From Stramenopiles sp. TOSAG23-2 (lineage: Eukaryota > Sar), in assembly GCA_900128395.1 (NCBI GenBank), contig LT649346.1, positions 1-34,809 on the forward strand: a stretch of DNA of 34,809 nucleotides. The letters are read 5' to 3'. This document shows, piece by piece, positions 17,708 to 27,002 of this stretch. The translations under genes were made by a program, and so were the position numbers. The notes beneath the pieces are model-generated. The model made no database searches. It worked only from the letters and a program-made list of their open reading frames with translations, and was not told where the DNA came from. Position 1 is the stretch's first letter. Every line of letters begins with the position of its first letter.

Positions 17708-18056
17708 AAATATAGAGAGAGGAGGAATGTGTGTGTGTGTGTATAAGGTGAGAGGTGAGATTAAATTAATTGTACACCACATCATTCATAATCATATATA
17801 TATATATAATATTTTTTTTTATTTTATTATTTTACTACACACACGCAACACACACCACCGCATCCAGCACACAAGATAATATGATGATACGAAGTAGTAT
17901 TAATATATGATATTTTAATACACACATATATGCCCATCAAGTGATGTATCATATTTACATATATATATCGGATACATAAAATAACAGAGAACATAACCTA
18001 TCACGTCAACAACACAACAACACAACCAAATAACAAGTAATCAATCTCCATTAAAA
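17708..18056. other. Intergenic gap
   Basis: 349 bases between two plus-strand genes. A (GT)n tract near 17728-17742 and TA tracts are present. CA-rich sequence precedes the next ATG. No gene or RNA is seen. Confidence 0.6.
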
Positions 18057-19493
18057 ATGTTGCTAAGGAATTGCGTACGTCGCCATCTAATGCCTTTAAT
18101 TTATCAAAAGGATAGACCAATTCTATATCATAATAGAAATATAAATATTCATAGTTTATATTCCTATTCTTCTTCCTCCAATAAAATTAGATTCTTTAGC
18201 CATCAACCTACCCATCAACAAATTAGATTCTTTAGCCGTCAACCTGAAACAAATTACGCACAAGTTACGCAAAAAGAACTACATAATACAAAAATTGCCT
18301 TGCGTGCGGAAAGGGATAAACAAATTGCAGCTATAAAACGACGACAATATGCTATTATTGCATTTTTGTTAGGTTCTTTGGCATTTGGATATGTTGGGTA
18401 TAATATCATTTTATCTGTGGGTAACGATCGAAAGATGAACAAAAAAAAATCTTACTTTGAGGGGAAAATTAAAAAAGCAGATCAAATGAAAAAAACTAAA
18501 TATAAACTTGAAGATGTTGTTGGTATGTACGATGCAAAAATGGCATTATATGAAGCATTACAGTTGCCGTTGAAGTTACCACATTTATTTGGTGCAAAAG
18601 GACGTAAGTCATGGAGTGGTATATTATTATATGGACCACCTGGAACTGGTAAAAGTATGTTAGCAGAAGCTATTTGTGCGGATATTGGCGATATTAGCTT
18701 TTTATCATGTGCTGCTAGTGATATTAAATCAAAATGGGTTGGTGAAACAGAACGAAATATAAAAGCCATGTTTGATACAGCAAAAAAAAATGCACCATGT
18801 GTTATTTTCTTAGATGAAGTTGATGCTATTGTAACATCAAGAAATGAAGAGGATAGCAACCATAATCGTAGTATGAAAAATGAATTATTAGTACAAATGC
18901 AAGGTATGTCATCAAAATCTGGTGTCATTGTTCTTGCTGCGACAAATATGCCATTTGGATTAGATAGTGCATTTCGTCGTCGTTGCCAAAAAAGAATTTA
19001 TGCGGGGTTACCAGATGTTAAAGAACGTGAACAATTATTAAAAATTCATTTAAAAAATATTTCAAATACATTAACAGAAAAAAATATGAGTAAAATTGCC
19101 CATGCAACGAAGGGGTTTTCTGGTGCAGATATATCGAATTTAGTAAAAACAGCTGCAATGGTTCCAGTGTTAAAATTAGCACGAGCTAAATGTTTTTGTA
19201 AATTTGAATATAAACCAAAAAATATAGAAACATTTAAAAATCAAAAATTAGATTGGAGCAAAATGATTTTTGAATGTGACTGTGATTATACAAAAAGAGA
19301 GTACAATGAACAGTATCTTTTTGAAGAAAAAAATATATTAAAGAATATAGAGGATGAAGTTAGGAATCTTTTGTATCCTAAACCAGTCAGCATGTCATGC
19401 TTTCAAGAAGCATTGGCTGGTACAAAAAAAACAGTTGATCCAAAGACATTATTGCAATTCATGGAATATCGTAAAGAATTTGGTACAAGTTGA
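18057..19493 (+). CDS. VPS4-like AAA ATPase with presequence and membrane segment
   Basis: 478 residues. The first 60 are rich in Arg, Ser, Tyr and His and almost free of acids, as in a mitochondrial presequence, and hold a tandem repeat (IRFFSHQP/IRFFSRQP at 44-62). A helix with many Lys/Arg leads to a hydrophobic segment at 99-119, a likely membrane anchor. The AAA domain (about 150-390) is of the meiotic/VPS4 type: LEDVVGMYDAK, Walker A GPPGTGKS (193-200), KSKWVGETE, Walker B IFLDE (250-254), sensor-1 N297, arginine fingers in FRRRC (307-309) and GFSGADI. The end, TVDPKTLLQFMEYRKEFGTS, matches the VPS4 C-terminal helix. VPS4 normally has an N-terminal MIT domain and acts on ESCRT-III; here a targeting region and anchor replace it. 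ATAD1/Msp1, also anchored, is the alternative, but VPS4-like residues and the C-terminal helix favour VPS4 ancestry. A cysteine-rich insert (CFCKF...CDCD) lies near 385-420. Confidence 0.87.
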   Translation: MLLRNCVRRHLMPLIYQKDRPILYHNRNINIHSLYSYSSSSNKIRFFSHQPTHQQIRFFSRQPETNYAQVTQKELHNTKIALRAERDKQIAAIKRRQYAIIAFLLGSLAFGYVGYNIILSVGNDRKMNKKKSYFEGKIKKADQMKKTKYKLEDVVGMYDAKMALYEALQLPLKLPHLFGAKGRKSWSGILLYGPPGTGKSMLAEAICADIGDISFLSCAASDIKSKWVGETERNIKAMFDTAKKNAPCVIFLDEVDAIVTSRNEEDSNHNRSMKNELLVQMQGMSSKSGVIVLAATNMPFGLDSAFRRRCQKRIYAGLPDVKEREQLLKIHLKNISNTLTEKNMSKIAHATKGFSGADISNLVKTAAMVPVLKLARAKCFCKFEYKPKNIETFKNQKLDWSKMIFECDCDYTKREYNEQYLFEEKNILKNIEDEVRNLLYPKPVSMSCFQEALAGTKKTVDPKTLLQFMEYRKEFGTS

Positions 19494-19569
19494 GTCCATG
19501 TACGAACATGTAAAATATATAAAATGTGTTTTACCAAAATAATTTCTTCTAAAATTTATAAAAAAACTT

Positions 19570-21402
19570 TTAACTCTTCAATAATTTAGACAGATTCAAT
19601 TTTGGCACTATACCAAGATTATTCTTATTATCATTACCAGCTTTTGTAATCATGGTTTCATCGAGTGAGAAATCTCCACCAATTCCTCCTTCCTCGACTT
19701 TCCCAAATACTTTGCTACCACCATCTTTATTGCTTGGTGTTAAGACTTTACTTCCTTTACTTAATACATTCAAAAAGCCCAATTGTGCTGGCGTACGTTT
19801 CTCCAAGACGCCTAGACCAATAGATGCCCGATGCCGTGCAGCTTGTGCAGCAGCAGCATCTTTATATTTTGGAGAAACGGTAATAGGGGATGCAGGTGGA
19901 ACAACTTGTATTTTTTCTTCACCTGACGTATCAATACTTAATTTTGGTGGGCGGCCTTTCTTCCTGCCAGATGACATAGCAGACAATGGTGGGTTCCCTT
20001 TTGGTGTTGGAGGCTTAAATCCACCTCTTCTTCCCGACATTCCACCGCGTCTGCTAGATCCAATTTTAGCAGATAATGGCGGTTCCCCTTTTGGCGTTGG
20101 TGGTTTAAAACCTGTGCGCCCACTTAACATTGCTCTACCCGTGCTTATGCGATTGCTATTAGGTGGTGGGCCTTGTGGTGTAGGTGGTTTAAAACCAACT
20201 CTGCCACTATTTGGCATACCTCTTCGACCACTACCAATTGGCATTCCTCGTCTTCCACTACCAATTGGCATACCTCGTCTTCCACTACCAATTGGCATAC
20301 CTCGTCGTCCACTACCAATTGGCATACCTCGTCGTCCACTACCAATTGGCTTTCCACCTCTTCTACCACTTATATTTACATTATTCGGTGTTGGTGGCTT
20401 CGCCAATCCTAAATTTGATCTTGCGCTACTGATGACGGCACCACCTCTATTTCTACCAGACATACCACCTCTATTTCGTGCGCTTATAATAGCACCACCT
20501 CTATTTCTACTGGACATACCACCCCTTCTACTACTACCAATTCCAATACTAGGTTTTAACGATGGAGGTGCACGTCCTGATAATCTAGCAGAAATCGCAA
20601 ACGATGGTGCTTTCCCACGCCTAGCCGTGCCTCGCCTTGCTGTTCCACCTCTGCCCCTACCTCTTCTACCAGTCGCCCCACCAAATCTACCTGTACGTTG
20701 AGTAAACATATTACTAGAAGATGCTTTTTCCCAATTTAAATATTTATCTACTAAACAAAATGGATGCGTTAACAATTGACCAGCAGATGTTTGAGCTTCA
20801 CAGCAACGTATGAAATCTTTCGCTTGATCAGATAAACCTTGTTTGGAACATAATTCTTCCACAAAACGACCGATACTATTTAAATCTGCTAATCGTTTTT
20901 CATTATCACTAGAAAATGAACCATTATGAATAGGTAATGAATATATATTGATAATTTTCAACACCCCTTGTGCAGCAACAATGATATCGGTCAATTGAAA
21001 ACCGCCTAAATAATACGCTTGCCCATGTAAATATTGAAGTCCACGTAATATTTGACCAACATATCCACCAGCAATATGTTCACTAACGGTGCCAAAATTT
21101 TCAATAACACTTTTCAACGTACCACCACCAACTAATTCACTATATATAATTATTGTTGCATTTTCAGAACGCTCACATTTATACGATCGCAATAAATTAA
21201 CATGGCTAAACTCCAACATCAATTTGGATTGTTTCTCGACGTCATTTGACGAATTATTTGGAATTCTTTCATATATCATAGGTTTTCCATATGGTGACAG
21301 ACATTTTTTTATTACATTATATTTACCTTGATACAAATCTGAACCATGTTGTACGTTTGAATATGATATTTCCAGTAATGATTTATTATTATTATTAGAC
21401 AT
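19570..21402 (-). CDS. Pseudokinase with an RG-rich repeat tail
   Basis: 610 residues. Residues 10-215 follow a protein kinase of STE type: a helix-C-like segment (EKQSKLMLEFSHVNLLRSY), the hinge YSELVGGGTLKSVIENFG and VGQILRGLQYLHGQ. The catalytic motifs have been lost: the VAIK-like strand reads MIYERIP, the HRD loop YLGGFQ and the DFG position INIYS, so it should not phosphorylate. A C-terminal kinase helix (LSDQAKDFIRCCEAQ...LLTHPFC) remains. Residues 235-480 are basic and glycine-rich: RGG/RG boxes, the 9-residue repeat GSGRRGMPI and repeated GFKPPTPKG motifs, suited to RNA, microtubule or SH3-type binding. The tail (about 490-610) is less repetitive. No signal or membrane segment. It is convergent with the VPS4-like gene (76 bases apart). 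The next gene upstream, on the same strand, ends 52 bases before this start. Confidence 0.82.
   Translation of the reverse strand: MSNNNNKSLLEISYSNVQHGSDLYQGKYNVIKKCLSPYGKPMIYERIPNNSSNDVEKQSKLMLEFSHVNLLRSYKCERSENATIIIYSELVGGGTLKSVIENFGTVSEHIAGGYVGQILRGLQYLHGQAYYLGGFQLTDIIVAAQGVLKIINIYSLPIHNGSFSSDNEKRLADLNSIGRFVEELCSKQGLSDQAKDFIRCCEAQTSAGQLLTHPFCLVDKYLNWEKASSSNMFTQRTGRFGGATGRRGRGRGGTARRGTARRGKAPSFAISARLSGRAPPSLKPSIGIGSSRRGGMSSRNRGGAIISARNRGGMSGRNRGGAVISSARSNLGLAKPPTPNNVNISGRRGGKPIGSGRRGMPIGSGRRGMPIGSGRRGMPIGSGRRGMPIGSGRRGMPNSGRVGFKPPTPQGPPPNSNRISTGRAMLSGRTGFKPPTPKGEPPLSAKIGSSRRGGMSGRRGGFKPPTPKGNPPLSAMSSGRKKGRPPKLSIDTSGEEKIQVVPPASPITVSPKYKDAAAAQAARHRASIGLGVLEKRTPAQLGFLNVLSKGSKVLTPSNKDGGSKVFGKVEEGGIGGDFSLDETMITKAGNDNKNNLGIVPKLNLSKLLKS
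20215..20370 (-). repeat. 27-base minisatellite inside the pseudokinase tail
   Basis: Five near-identical 27-base units encode the GSGRRGMPI repeat (residues about 354-396), flanked by diverged units. The high DNA identity shows recent expansion. Because 27 is a multiple of three, copy-number change keeps the frame. Confidence 0.9.
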
Positions 21403-21454
21403 GATGGACGACGTTAAGTGTTGTTTTTATTTGTTTCAAAAATATATATCAATG

Positions 21455-21802
21455 TTAATTGGCTTTGTTTTTGGTCTTTCTCGTTTTAATATTAATATTA
21501 TTGTTTCCAGCAGCAATAGCAGCAGCACGTTGTTTTTCTTTTATTACAGCTTCTTGCAATTCTTTTGCAGTACGCAAAGCTTTTTCACGTTGTTGTGACC
21601 TGGATTCCCTACGAATACGACGTAATTCACGAGCTTTCTTTTTACGTTCGTTATCACCAACGCCTAAAAAATCTTTTAAAGCTTCTCTAGCTTGTGGAAA
21701 TTGTGACAATACAACACGCCAAACAACTAACCAACCAAATATAAATATTGCAAATATAATTAATAATATAAAAGAAATTGACGTAATATTATCCAATTCC
21801 AT
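21455..21802 (-). CDS. SMIM13-like single-pass membrane protein
   Basis: 115 residues from the ATG at 21802; a longer frame back to 21931 looks like leader. A short acidic N-terminus (MELDNIT) precedes a strongly hydrophobic helix (residues about 9-30) ending GWLVVWRVVLSQFPQ and REALKDFLG. That helix-to-juxtamembrane pattern resembles SMIM13 (UPF0766): a hydrophobic helix, GW..VW...LS.F, then RE....G. The rest is a long basic charged helix (KKKARELRRIRRESRSQQREK), a probable cytoplasmic coiled coil, then an Asn/Lys tail. The human protein's function is not well known; a membrane location, probably ER or another endomembrane, is inferred. The gene sits just upstream of the pseudokinase on the same strand. 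Confidence 0.6.
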   Translation of the reverse strand: MELDNITSISFILLIIFAIFIFGWLVVWRVVLSQFPQAREALKDFLGVGDNERKKKARELRRIRRESRSQQREKALRTAKELQEAVIKEKQRAAAIAAGNNNINIKTRKTKNKAN

Positions 21803-22398
21803 ATATAACTTTATTAAGATGAAAAATTTGAATTTTCTTTTTTTATCTATATATATATATTCAGGCAAATCACAAAAAAAAAAAGAGTTATGGAGTATTA
21901 TGATTGATAAACAAAACACACAAACACACAACTATTACTTTATTATAGAAATGAAAGAAGTGATATGAAAAATATTCTCTCTCTTTCATCGAATTTACAT
22001 GTACTAAATTATTTTTTAAATACATTAATAAAAAATTTTTTGCCAACGGCCCATCCATCATCATAATCACCCAACACTATACCTGAAGTACGATAAAATT
22101 AAGGTTTTTCATCGATTTGTGTACCTAATTATTTATAAATTGTTGTTTTTTTGTTGCATGATGATGATGCAAGTATTAACCATTCTAACCATAGAATTAA
22201 TGTTTTGCTAATATTTAGAAATATATGCACATATTAATTAAGAAAAAAAGTATTAGTCAAAAACAATGTTTTAAAATGTTTTTTTTTCCTTTTTTTGTAC
22301 GAAATATTTAACAGTATCCTTCAAAAGCAATATCAGAAAAGAGTTAAATATCCTGAGTATATATATAACAATATTTTATTATAAAAAAAAAAAAAGCA
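21803..22398. other. Bidirectional promoter region
   Basis: About 600 bases between the divergent SMIM13-like and NmrA-like genes, AT-rich with A and T tracts. A run of A's (22383-22395) directly precedes the NmrA-like ATG. No reading frame with protein-like content. Confidence 0.6.
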
Positions 22399-23310
22399 AT
22401 GGAAGAAGAGAATGCATCTTTGCTTAAAAAAAAATCCCCATTAACAAATTTATTTACCTCATCAAATATTAAAGATGAAACTATTGCAATAATAGGTGGA
22501 ACAGGTAAGACGGGAAAATGGTGCGTTAAAGGTTGTATTCAAAGAGGTGCTAAGGTGAAGGTTCTTTGTCGCAATCCTGATAAATTAAAACGAATTTATG
22601 CAGCGTTGTGGAAGGCAGGGGAAAATAAAATGTTAACATATGACAAAGTTGTAACATCTGGTCAATTAAAAATTATAAAAGGCAATTTGCCAATTGGAAA
22701 AAAAGGGGAAAAAGTTGATGGTAAAAATTATACAATTGCAGCATCAGATAAACAAATGGACTCCCTCAAACAACTGGTTAATGGTACAACTTATGTGATG
22801 AGTTTTTTAGGCATGGATCCAAAGAATCATGCTCCCATTTGCAGACCAGGAATTGAAGCAATTATGAAAGCGGTGCAAAAAAGTGAGGGAAAACAGAAAC
22901 CCAAAATCATGATTATGAGTTCAATAGTTTTATTGGACAGCTATGCACAAGGAAAAGCTGCATGGGGTTGTTGTGGCTGTATTGGGTCTTTCATGCGATG
23001 GAAATTTTTACGTTTAGTTTTTGATGATATGGAAGCAGCTGAACAATATGCAATTGAAAATCGTTCAACAATGGGTTTAGATGTCTGTTTATTAAGAGCC
23101 ACAGTGTTAGGTGATAAATCTAATTATTACCTGGATTACACAACTACTGAACCAAAATATTACATTGTTAAATCAGATGAATTAAATCGGGTAAAGATGA
23201 ACATAGATCGTCAACATGTTGTTCAATGTTTTCTGGATGCAATATCGGACAATAAACAAACCAATAATAAGAATTTTAGTAATTGTGAATGGAGTTTATT
23301 TGATTTGTGA
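22399..23310 (+). CDS. NAD(P)-binding NmrA-like/atypical SDR protein
   Basis: 303 residues. The Rossmann fold starts with IAIIGGTGKTGKW (residues 29-41), the glycine-rich pattern (GGTGxxG) of atypical SDRs such as NmrA and biliverdin reductase B. Next come VKVLCRNPDKLK (a second strand and cofactor-binding arginine), LKIIKGNL, TYVMSFLG, and KIMIMSSIVLLD in place of an SDR active-site strand. A catalytic YxxxK is not evident, so it may be a redox sensor, or a reductase acting by a different mechanism. A Cys/Gly-rich insert (AAWGCCGCIGSFMRWK) is unusual. The late block DVCLLRATVLGD matches the NmrA-type 'R P..L' region. No targeting signal, so probably cytosolic. Substrate unknown. Confidence 0.78.
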   Translation: MEEENASLLKKKSPLTNLFTSSNIKDETIAIIGGTGKTGKWCVKGCIQRGAKVKVLCRNPDKLKRIYAALWKAGENKMLTYDKVVTSGQLKIIKGNLPIGKKGEKVDGKNYTIAASDKQMDSLKQLVNGTTYVMSFLGMDPKNHAPICRPGIEAIMKAVQKSEGKQKPKIMIMSSIVLLDSYAQGKAAWGCCGCIGSFMRWKFLRLVFDDMEAAEQYAIENRSTMGLDVCLLRATVLGDKSNYYLDYTTTEPKYYIVKSDELNRVKMNIDRQHVVQCFLDAISDNKQTNNKNFSNCEWSLFDL

Positions 23311-23702
23311 AATGTGTTAAAAGTATTTTTAATTTTCGTCGAACGTTTATATATAAAATTTGATTTTTATTACGAAGTATTTATGCATAGTCAAAATCTT
23401 TGCTCCTATAAGAACATCTCACACAAAATTAAAAATAGATAGATGTAAGCAACGTAACGGAAGGTTCACTTATTTCTTATAGAGAATTGTCAAATTAAGT
23501 GAACCAAAAATATTGTTAAACAGAGTTTAAATATTAAGTTATATTTGTTTTTATACTCTTTGATATTTTATAAAAAATACGAAGTGTTAATCCTTTTTAT
23601 TTTACACTTCATACTTCGTACGCTTCGTACCTCAGACAGGTTCATAATGAACTATTCTGAATATTTTTCAATACGGCTGCAATGCTATGTAACATCTCAC
23701 AA
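23311..23702. other. Gap between convergent genes
   Basis: 392 bases. It contains a short repeated word (TACTTCGTACGCTTCGTA near 23610) also seen in part near 34746. Nothing else noted. Confidence 0.5.
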
Positions 23703-24259
23703 TCATTTCTCTAATGTGGTTAATGCATTCTTATACTCCTCTGACTGCGCTCCATACTCTTTCCTAATTGTTTTTAGCTCTTCAACATTATGTTTTCCTC
23801 CTGAATTAGACAAGAGACGCAACACTTTGCTGGTTTTACCTGTCTGACGTTCTTGTGATTCGATGGTAGTCATTTTGTTTTCGATAGTAACAAACGTTGT
23901 CATAATACATTTCTGAATCTCCCCCCGCGCAGCATATACATCCCGCTCTTTTTGAGACATCTTGAGAAAATTTACAATCTGTTCTTCGGATAAGAATCTC
24001 AAATCTGCCTTTTCCATTTCCGCCAAAAAGTGTTTAACCCGCTGTGCAACGGTGTTGGAAGGCACCACCACCCTATCATCTCATTTCCACGTGCAATTAT
24101 GTCAAACGATTGTGTTACTTTTGCACCTGATGTCCCTGGCGTCCATTGTGCATTATTTTGTACAATGCAAATGCAAAATAAAACTGATGCATATAATACT
24201 AATATGATTAATTGTTTTTTTAAGAATATGCTTAACCATAGCCAATAATTATATTTCAT
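23703..24259 (-). pseudogene. Secreted protein gene broken by a frameshift
   Basis: The 5' frame starts at the ATG 24259 and encodes a clear signal peptide (hydrophobic residues about 16-34, ending IVQNNAQW), then SGAKVTQSFDIIARGNEMIG. The 3' frame, in another phase, carries NTVAQRVKHFLAEMEKADL to LTTLEK and stops at 23703. The 3' frame has an in-frame TGA at 24083-24081 and no ATG upstream, so the two frames must be joined near 24071-24080, where the minus strand reads GGGTGGTGGTG. A base gained or lost there explains the shift. No splice sites fit. The rest is helical with Lys/Glu pairs; no family recognised. It may be a pseudogene, a sequencing error or recent damage. Confidence 0.6.
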
Positions 24260-24546
24260 CTTGAAAATTGGTTCAAAGGTTTTTTTTCTCGCGTCAATAA
24301 TGCTACAATCCGTTCAAAAAACAATCCGTAACTCTGTGTATTCACGCGTGTCGTCGTCAAGAGATGTGTATATATGTTTAATTATGTTTATTTAATAATT
24401 ATTATTTATTATAATATATTATTAAATATGAATCAATATACATTATATCACACATGCATCATTATCACATATACATATATAATTATATTTATAATATATG
24501 GAAAAAGGGCATCATTATTCATAATAACGATAAATGATAAATAGTT

Positions 24547-25050
24547 TTAAGTTGCTAAAAGAATCCAAAAATCTACACAGCATCCACCATTCGTCATGTG
24601 CTGTTTGTAGAGATTAACCTCTGTCAATACATTTTGGTACATTGGAAACGAATTGCATTGGTCATTTATAATATGAATATCATCAAAAATGTCTTGGTAC
24701 GTGTTGTACACATGTTGCAAGATTTTAATACCCTCATGCAAGAGTTGTTCGGGCTAGATTGAGCAGAAAATATCAAATATGCTAAAAATAATCAAACTTT
24801 TGTAACGAACGCGCGAACGCTCATAAAAATCCGGTTTTAAAGTAGAGCCCATGCTATGTAGTGCTAATTCCAACTTTACGGCGAACTTTGCGGCTATTTT
24901 TTAGGTAGCCGAAAAACTCGGTGGTTTTTTGGGAATATCCGTCTCTTTTTATTTTACATCATCATAAAAAATAAATCTATATTTTCTATCGGTTTGCCAG
25001 TGCGGCGTGCGGCGAGTTTTATTTAGTTTTATTAAGTTTAAGTTTGCGTT
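24547..25050 (-). pseudogene. Relic reading frame with three nonsense codons
   Basis: One minus frame of 168 codons lies between TGA 25053-25051 and TAA 24549-24547. It is interrupted only by TAA (24951-24949), TAA (24903-24901) and TAG (24756-24754). Between the stops the content is protein-like: TDIPKKPPSFSAT, FAVKLELALHSMGSTLKPDF, PEQLLHEGIKILQHVY and NGGCCVDFWILLAT. Codons such as GCC, CGC and CCG are commoner than in the intact genes. The TAG is preceded by an acceptor-like TGCTCAATCTAG, so the last 68 codons could be a terminal exon, but no GTA-type donor gives a clean fit. A decayed gene is the simplest reading. No family recognised. Confidence 0.4.
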
Positions 25051-25286
25051 TCATTAAATCTATAGTAATAAAATAATATAATATTGCTGTGATGATTGAT
25101 GGAAAAGAAAGAAAATATATATATATAAGAGGATATTCACAATTAATATATATATATCAAATTTTTATTGTTTTCATTAACAAAATATATATTGGGGAAA
25201 GAGAACGGAAAATTGTATAAAAAAAGAATATATATATATATATATATATAGTATATTATAGAAGAATAAAAATTAAATAAATAATT

Positions 25287-27002
25287 ATGGCATTTGTATG
25301 TAGGACAACACGTGATAATAATCGTGTTGGATTTCCAAAACAAGCTGGTACTGATAGTGTTGGGCCGGGTTCCTATAGTAGTTCATATTCGTCGATTAGA
25401 CGTAGTAAACCAAGTTTTGCTCCATTTGGTGGCAGCTCTGCTCGTCCAGAATTAGGAAACGGTGGGCGTTTTATCACACCTGGTCCTGGAACATATGGTA
25501 GTATTCAAAAACATGTATATCGTCAAGCTGCTTCAAGTAACGCATTTCGTTCAAAAACAATTCGTTTCAACAAACTAAAAGATTCAGGTACACCTGGTCC
25601 TGGCGCATATAAAGCTCCAGAGTCGTTTAAAAGGCGAAATAAAATGAGACAGCGGCAGCAACAAGAAGATAATGTAAATGGTGCGCCACCTGTAACGTGG
25701 GTACGTGTAACATCGGCCCCAAGTATACCTACTCGTGGCCAAAGTTATGGGTATGAAGAAGGTAAATTTGGTGAATTAATTATGCAGAAACCACCAAAAG
25801 GTGGGCATTCTGGTAGACCAGGGGATGTAGTAGGACCTGGTGCATATCAAAAAGTTGGCGGAAAAAGACAATCAAAGATAGCAACTGATTGGGCGCGCTC
25901 TGGCTCACAACGCACAGATTTTACGAAAGGTGGCACGGGTGGCCAAATCCCTGGACCAGGCGCATATGATATCTCAGGTAATAAAGAAGATGCCAATGTC
26001 TTTGCTGGTGAATTTGAACCAAGGGGTACATCTAGTTTCGTATCACGTAGCGTTCGTAATAAAGCAGGTAAAAAAGCAAAAGCACCTGGCCCTGGTGATT
26101 ATAGACCACCAGATCAATTTTATCGTAAATCCGTTCCTGAAAGCTTGCAATTTTTCGGCAGCACATCTAGACGTTTTAGAGATCGACCAACTGCTAAAAG
26201 TGCTGGGCCAGGTCCAGGTAGTTATGATTTAGCAAAAGCATCCGGCAAGCGTAATCCGTTAGCAGATGCATATCAATTACCAACTGCAGCAAATGTTGGA
26301 TTTGCATCTACAAGTAGTCGTTTCAATGCATCTGAAGATAAAGATGCATTGTATGCTCCAGCACCTGGGGAATATCAACAATCATCGATGGTAGAAGACC
26401 TACAGAAGAAACTTGTTAGTAGAACTGGTGTATTTGGTAGTACAACTAAACGTTTTGCACATGGTATGAATAGTAATAAAGCCAAAGGCCCTGGTCCTGG
26501 CTCCTATACCATTTCAAAATCCCTAGGTGATCATAGTTTAGAGTCTCCAAGCCTTGGAGATGGTGGTGGTTCAATTGCTGGGCGTAGTCGCCCAAGAGGT
26601 CAGCAATCATCTTCTTTTGCATCGACGTCAAAACGTGGTGCTGCATTAAAATCTGGCGATGGACCACCACCAGGTGCATATAACGTACCTAGTGACTGGT
26701 CAGCAAGAGCATTGAAAAAAGGTGGTAAGAAAGGTGTACTTGGTAGTGGTAGTCAACGATTTAATCGCAAACAGTATGGTGAAGGTGGTGTTGGTCCAGG
26801 TGCATACTATAATCCGCAATCATTTGCTACGAAAAATGTGGATAATCCTACAAATGTCATGGTATCCACTGAAAAAAGATTTAAACCGAAGAAAGGCAGT
26901 TCTGTTCCAGGTCCTGGGGCATATGATACAGAATTTTTATATGGTAATATGAATAAACGTACATTTAATATGTCAATTGCAGAACAAGAGTTTTTATCGT
27001 AA
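25287..27002 (+). CDS. Sperm-tail PG-rich (STPGR/SHIPPO) repeat protein
   Basis: 571 residues built almost wholly from SHIPPO/STPGR repeats. About a dozen PGPG(A/S/T)Y-type motifs occur: TPGPGTYGS, TPGPGAYKAP, VGPGAYQ, IPGPGAYDIS, APGPGDYRPP, AGPGPGSYDLA, APAPGEYQQ, GPGPGSYTIS, GPPPGAYNVP, GVGPGAYYNP, VPGPGAYDTE. Between them recur FGSTSRRF-like segments (S..F.ST..RF), also typical of the family. Proteins of this type (ODF3/CIMAP and relatives) bind microtubules, several inside axonemal doublets, and are a marker of flagella or cilia. There is no globular domain or signal. The start ATG follows an AT-rich leader at 25268-25286. Good third-position GC and no introns suggest strong expression. 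Confidence 0.93.
   Translation: MAFVCRTTRDNNRVGFPKQAGTDSVGPGSYSSSYSSIRRSKPSFAPFGGSSARPELGNGGRFITPGPGTYGSIQKHVYRQAASSNAFRSKTIRFNKLKDSGTPGPGAYKAPESFKRRNKMRQRQQQEDNVNGAPPVTWVRVTSAPSIPTRGQSYGYEEGKFGELIMQKPPKGGHSGRPGDVVGPGAYQKVGGKRQSKIATDWARSGSQRTDFTKGGTGGQIPGPGAYDISGNKEDANVFAGEFEPRGTSSFVSRSVRNKAGKKAKAPGPGDYRPPDQFYRKSVPESLQFFGSTSRRFRDRPTAKSAGPGPGSYDLAKASGKRNPLADAYQLPTAANVGFASTSSRFNASEDKDALYAPAPGEYQQSSMVEDLQKKLVSRTGVFGSTTKRFAHGMNSNKAKGPGPGSYTISKSLGDHSLESPSLGDGGGSIAGRSRPRGQQSSSFASTSKRGAALKSGDGPPPGAYNVPSDWSARALKKGGKKGVLGSGSQRFNRKQYGEGGVGPGAYYNPQSFATKNVDNPTNVMVSTEKRFKPKKGSSVPGPGAYDTEFLYGNMNKRTFNMSIAEQEFLS

Noticed and set aside
20215-20370. Regular 27-base repeats suggesting a CRISPR array
   Set aside because: There are no spacers; the repeats are contiguous and code for protein in a eukaryotic gene.
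19652-20701. A 349-codon plus frame opposite the pseudokinase tail
   Set aside because: It is the antisense shadow of the repeat-rich coding region, Pro/Leu-rich with no independent features.
21402-21455. SMIM13-like and pseudokinase genes as an operon
   Set aside because: They are close (52 bases) and co-oriented, but nothing in the window shows trans-splicing or polycistronic transcripts, so shared transcription is only possible.
24547-25050. Alternative genetic code with TAA/TAG read as Gln
   Set aside because: Intact genes here (SDR, DnaJ, ISD11 and others) end at TAA or TAG exactly where their families end, and CAA serves Gln throughout.
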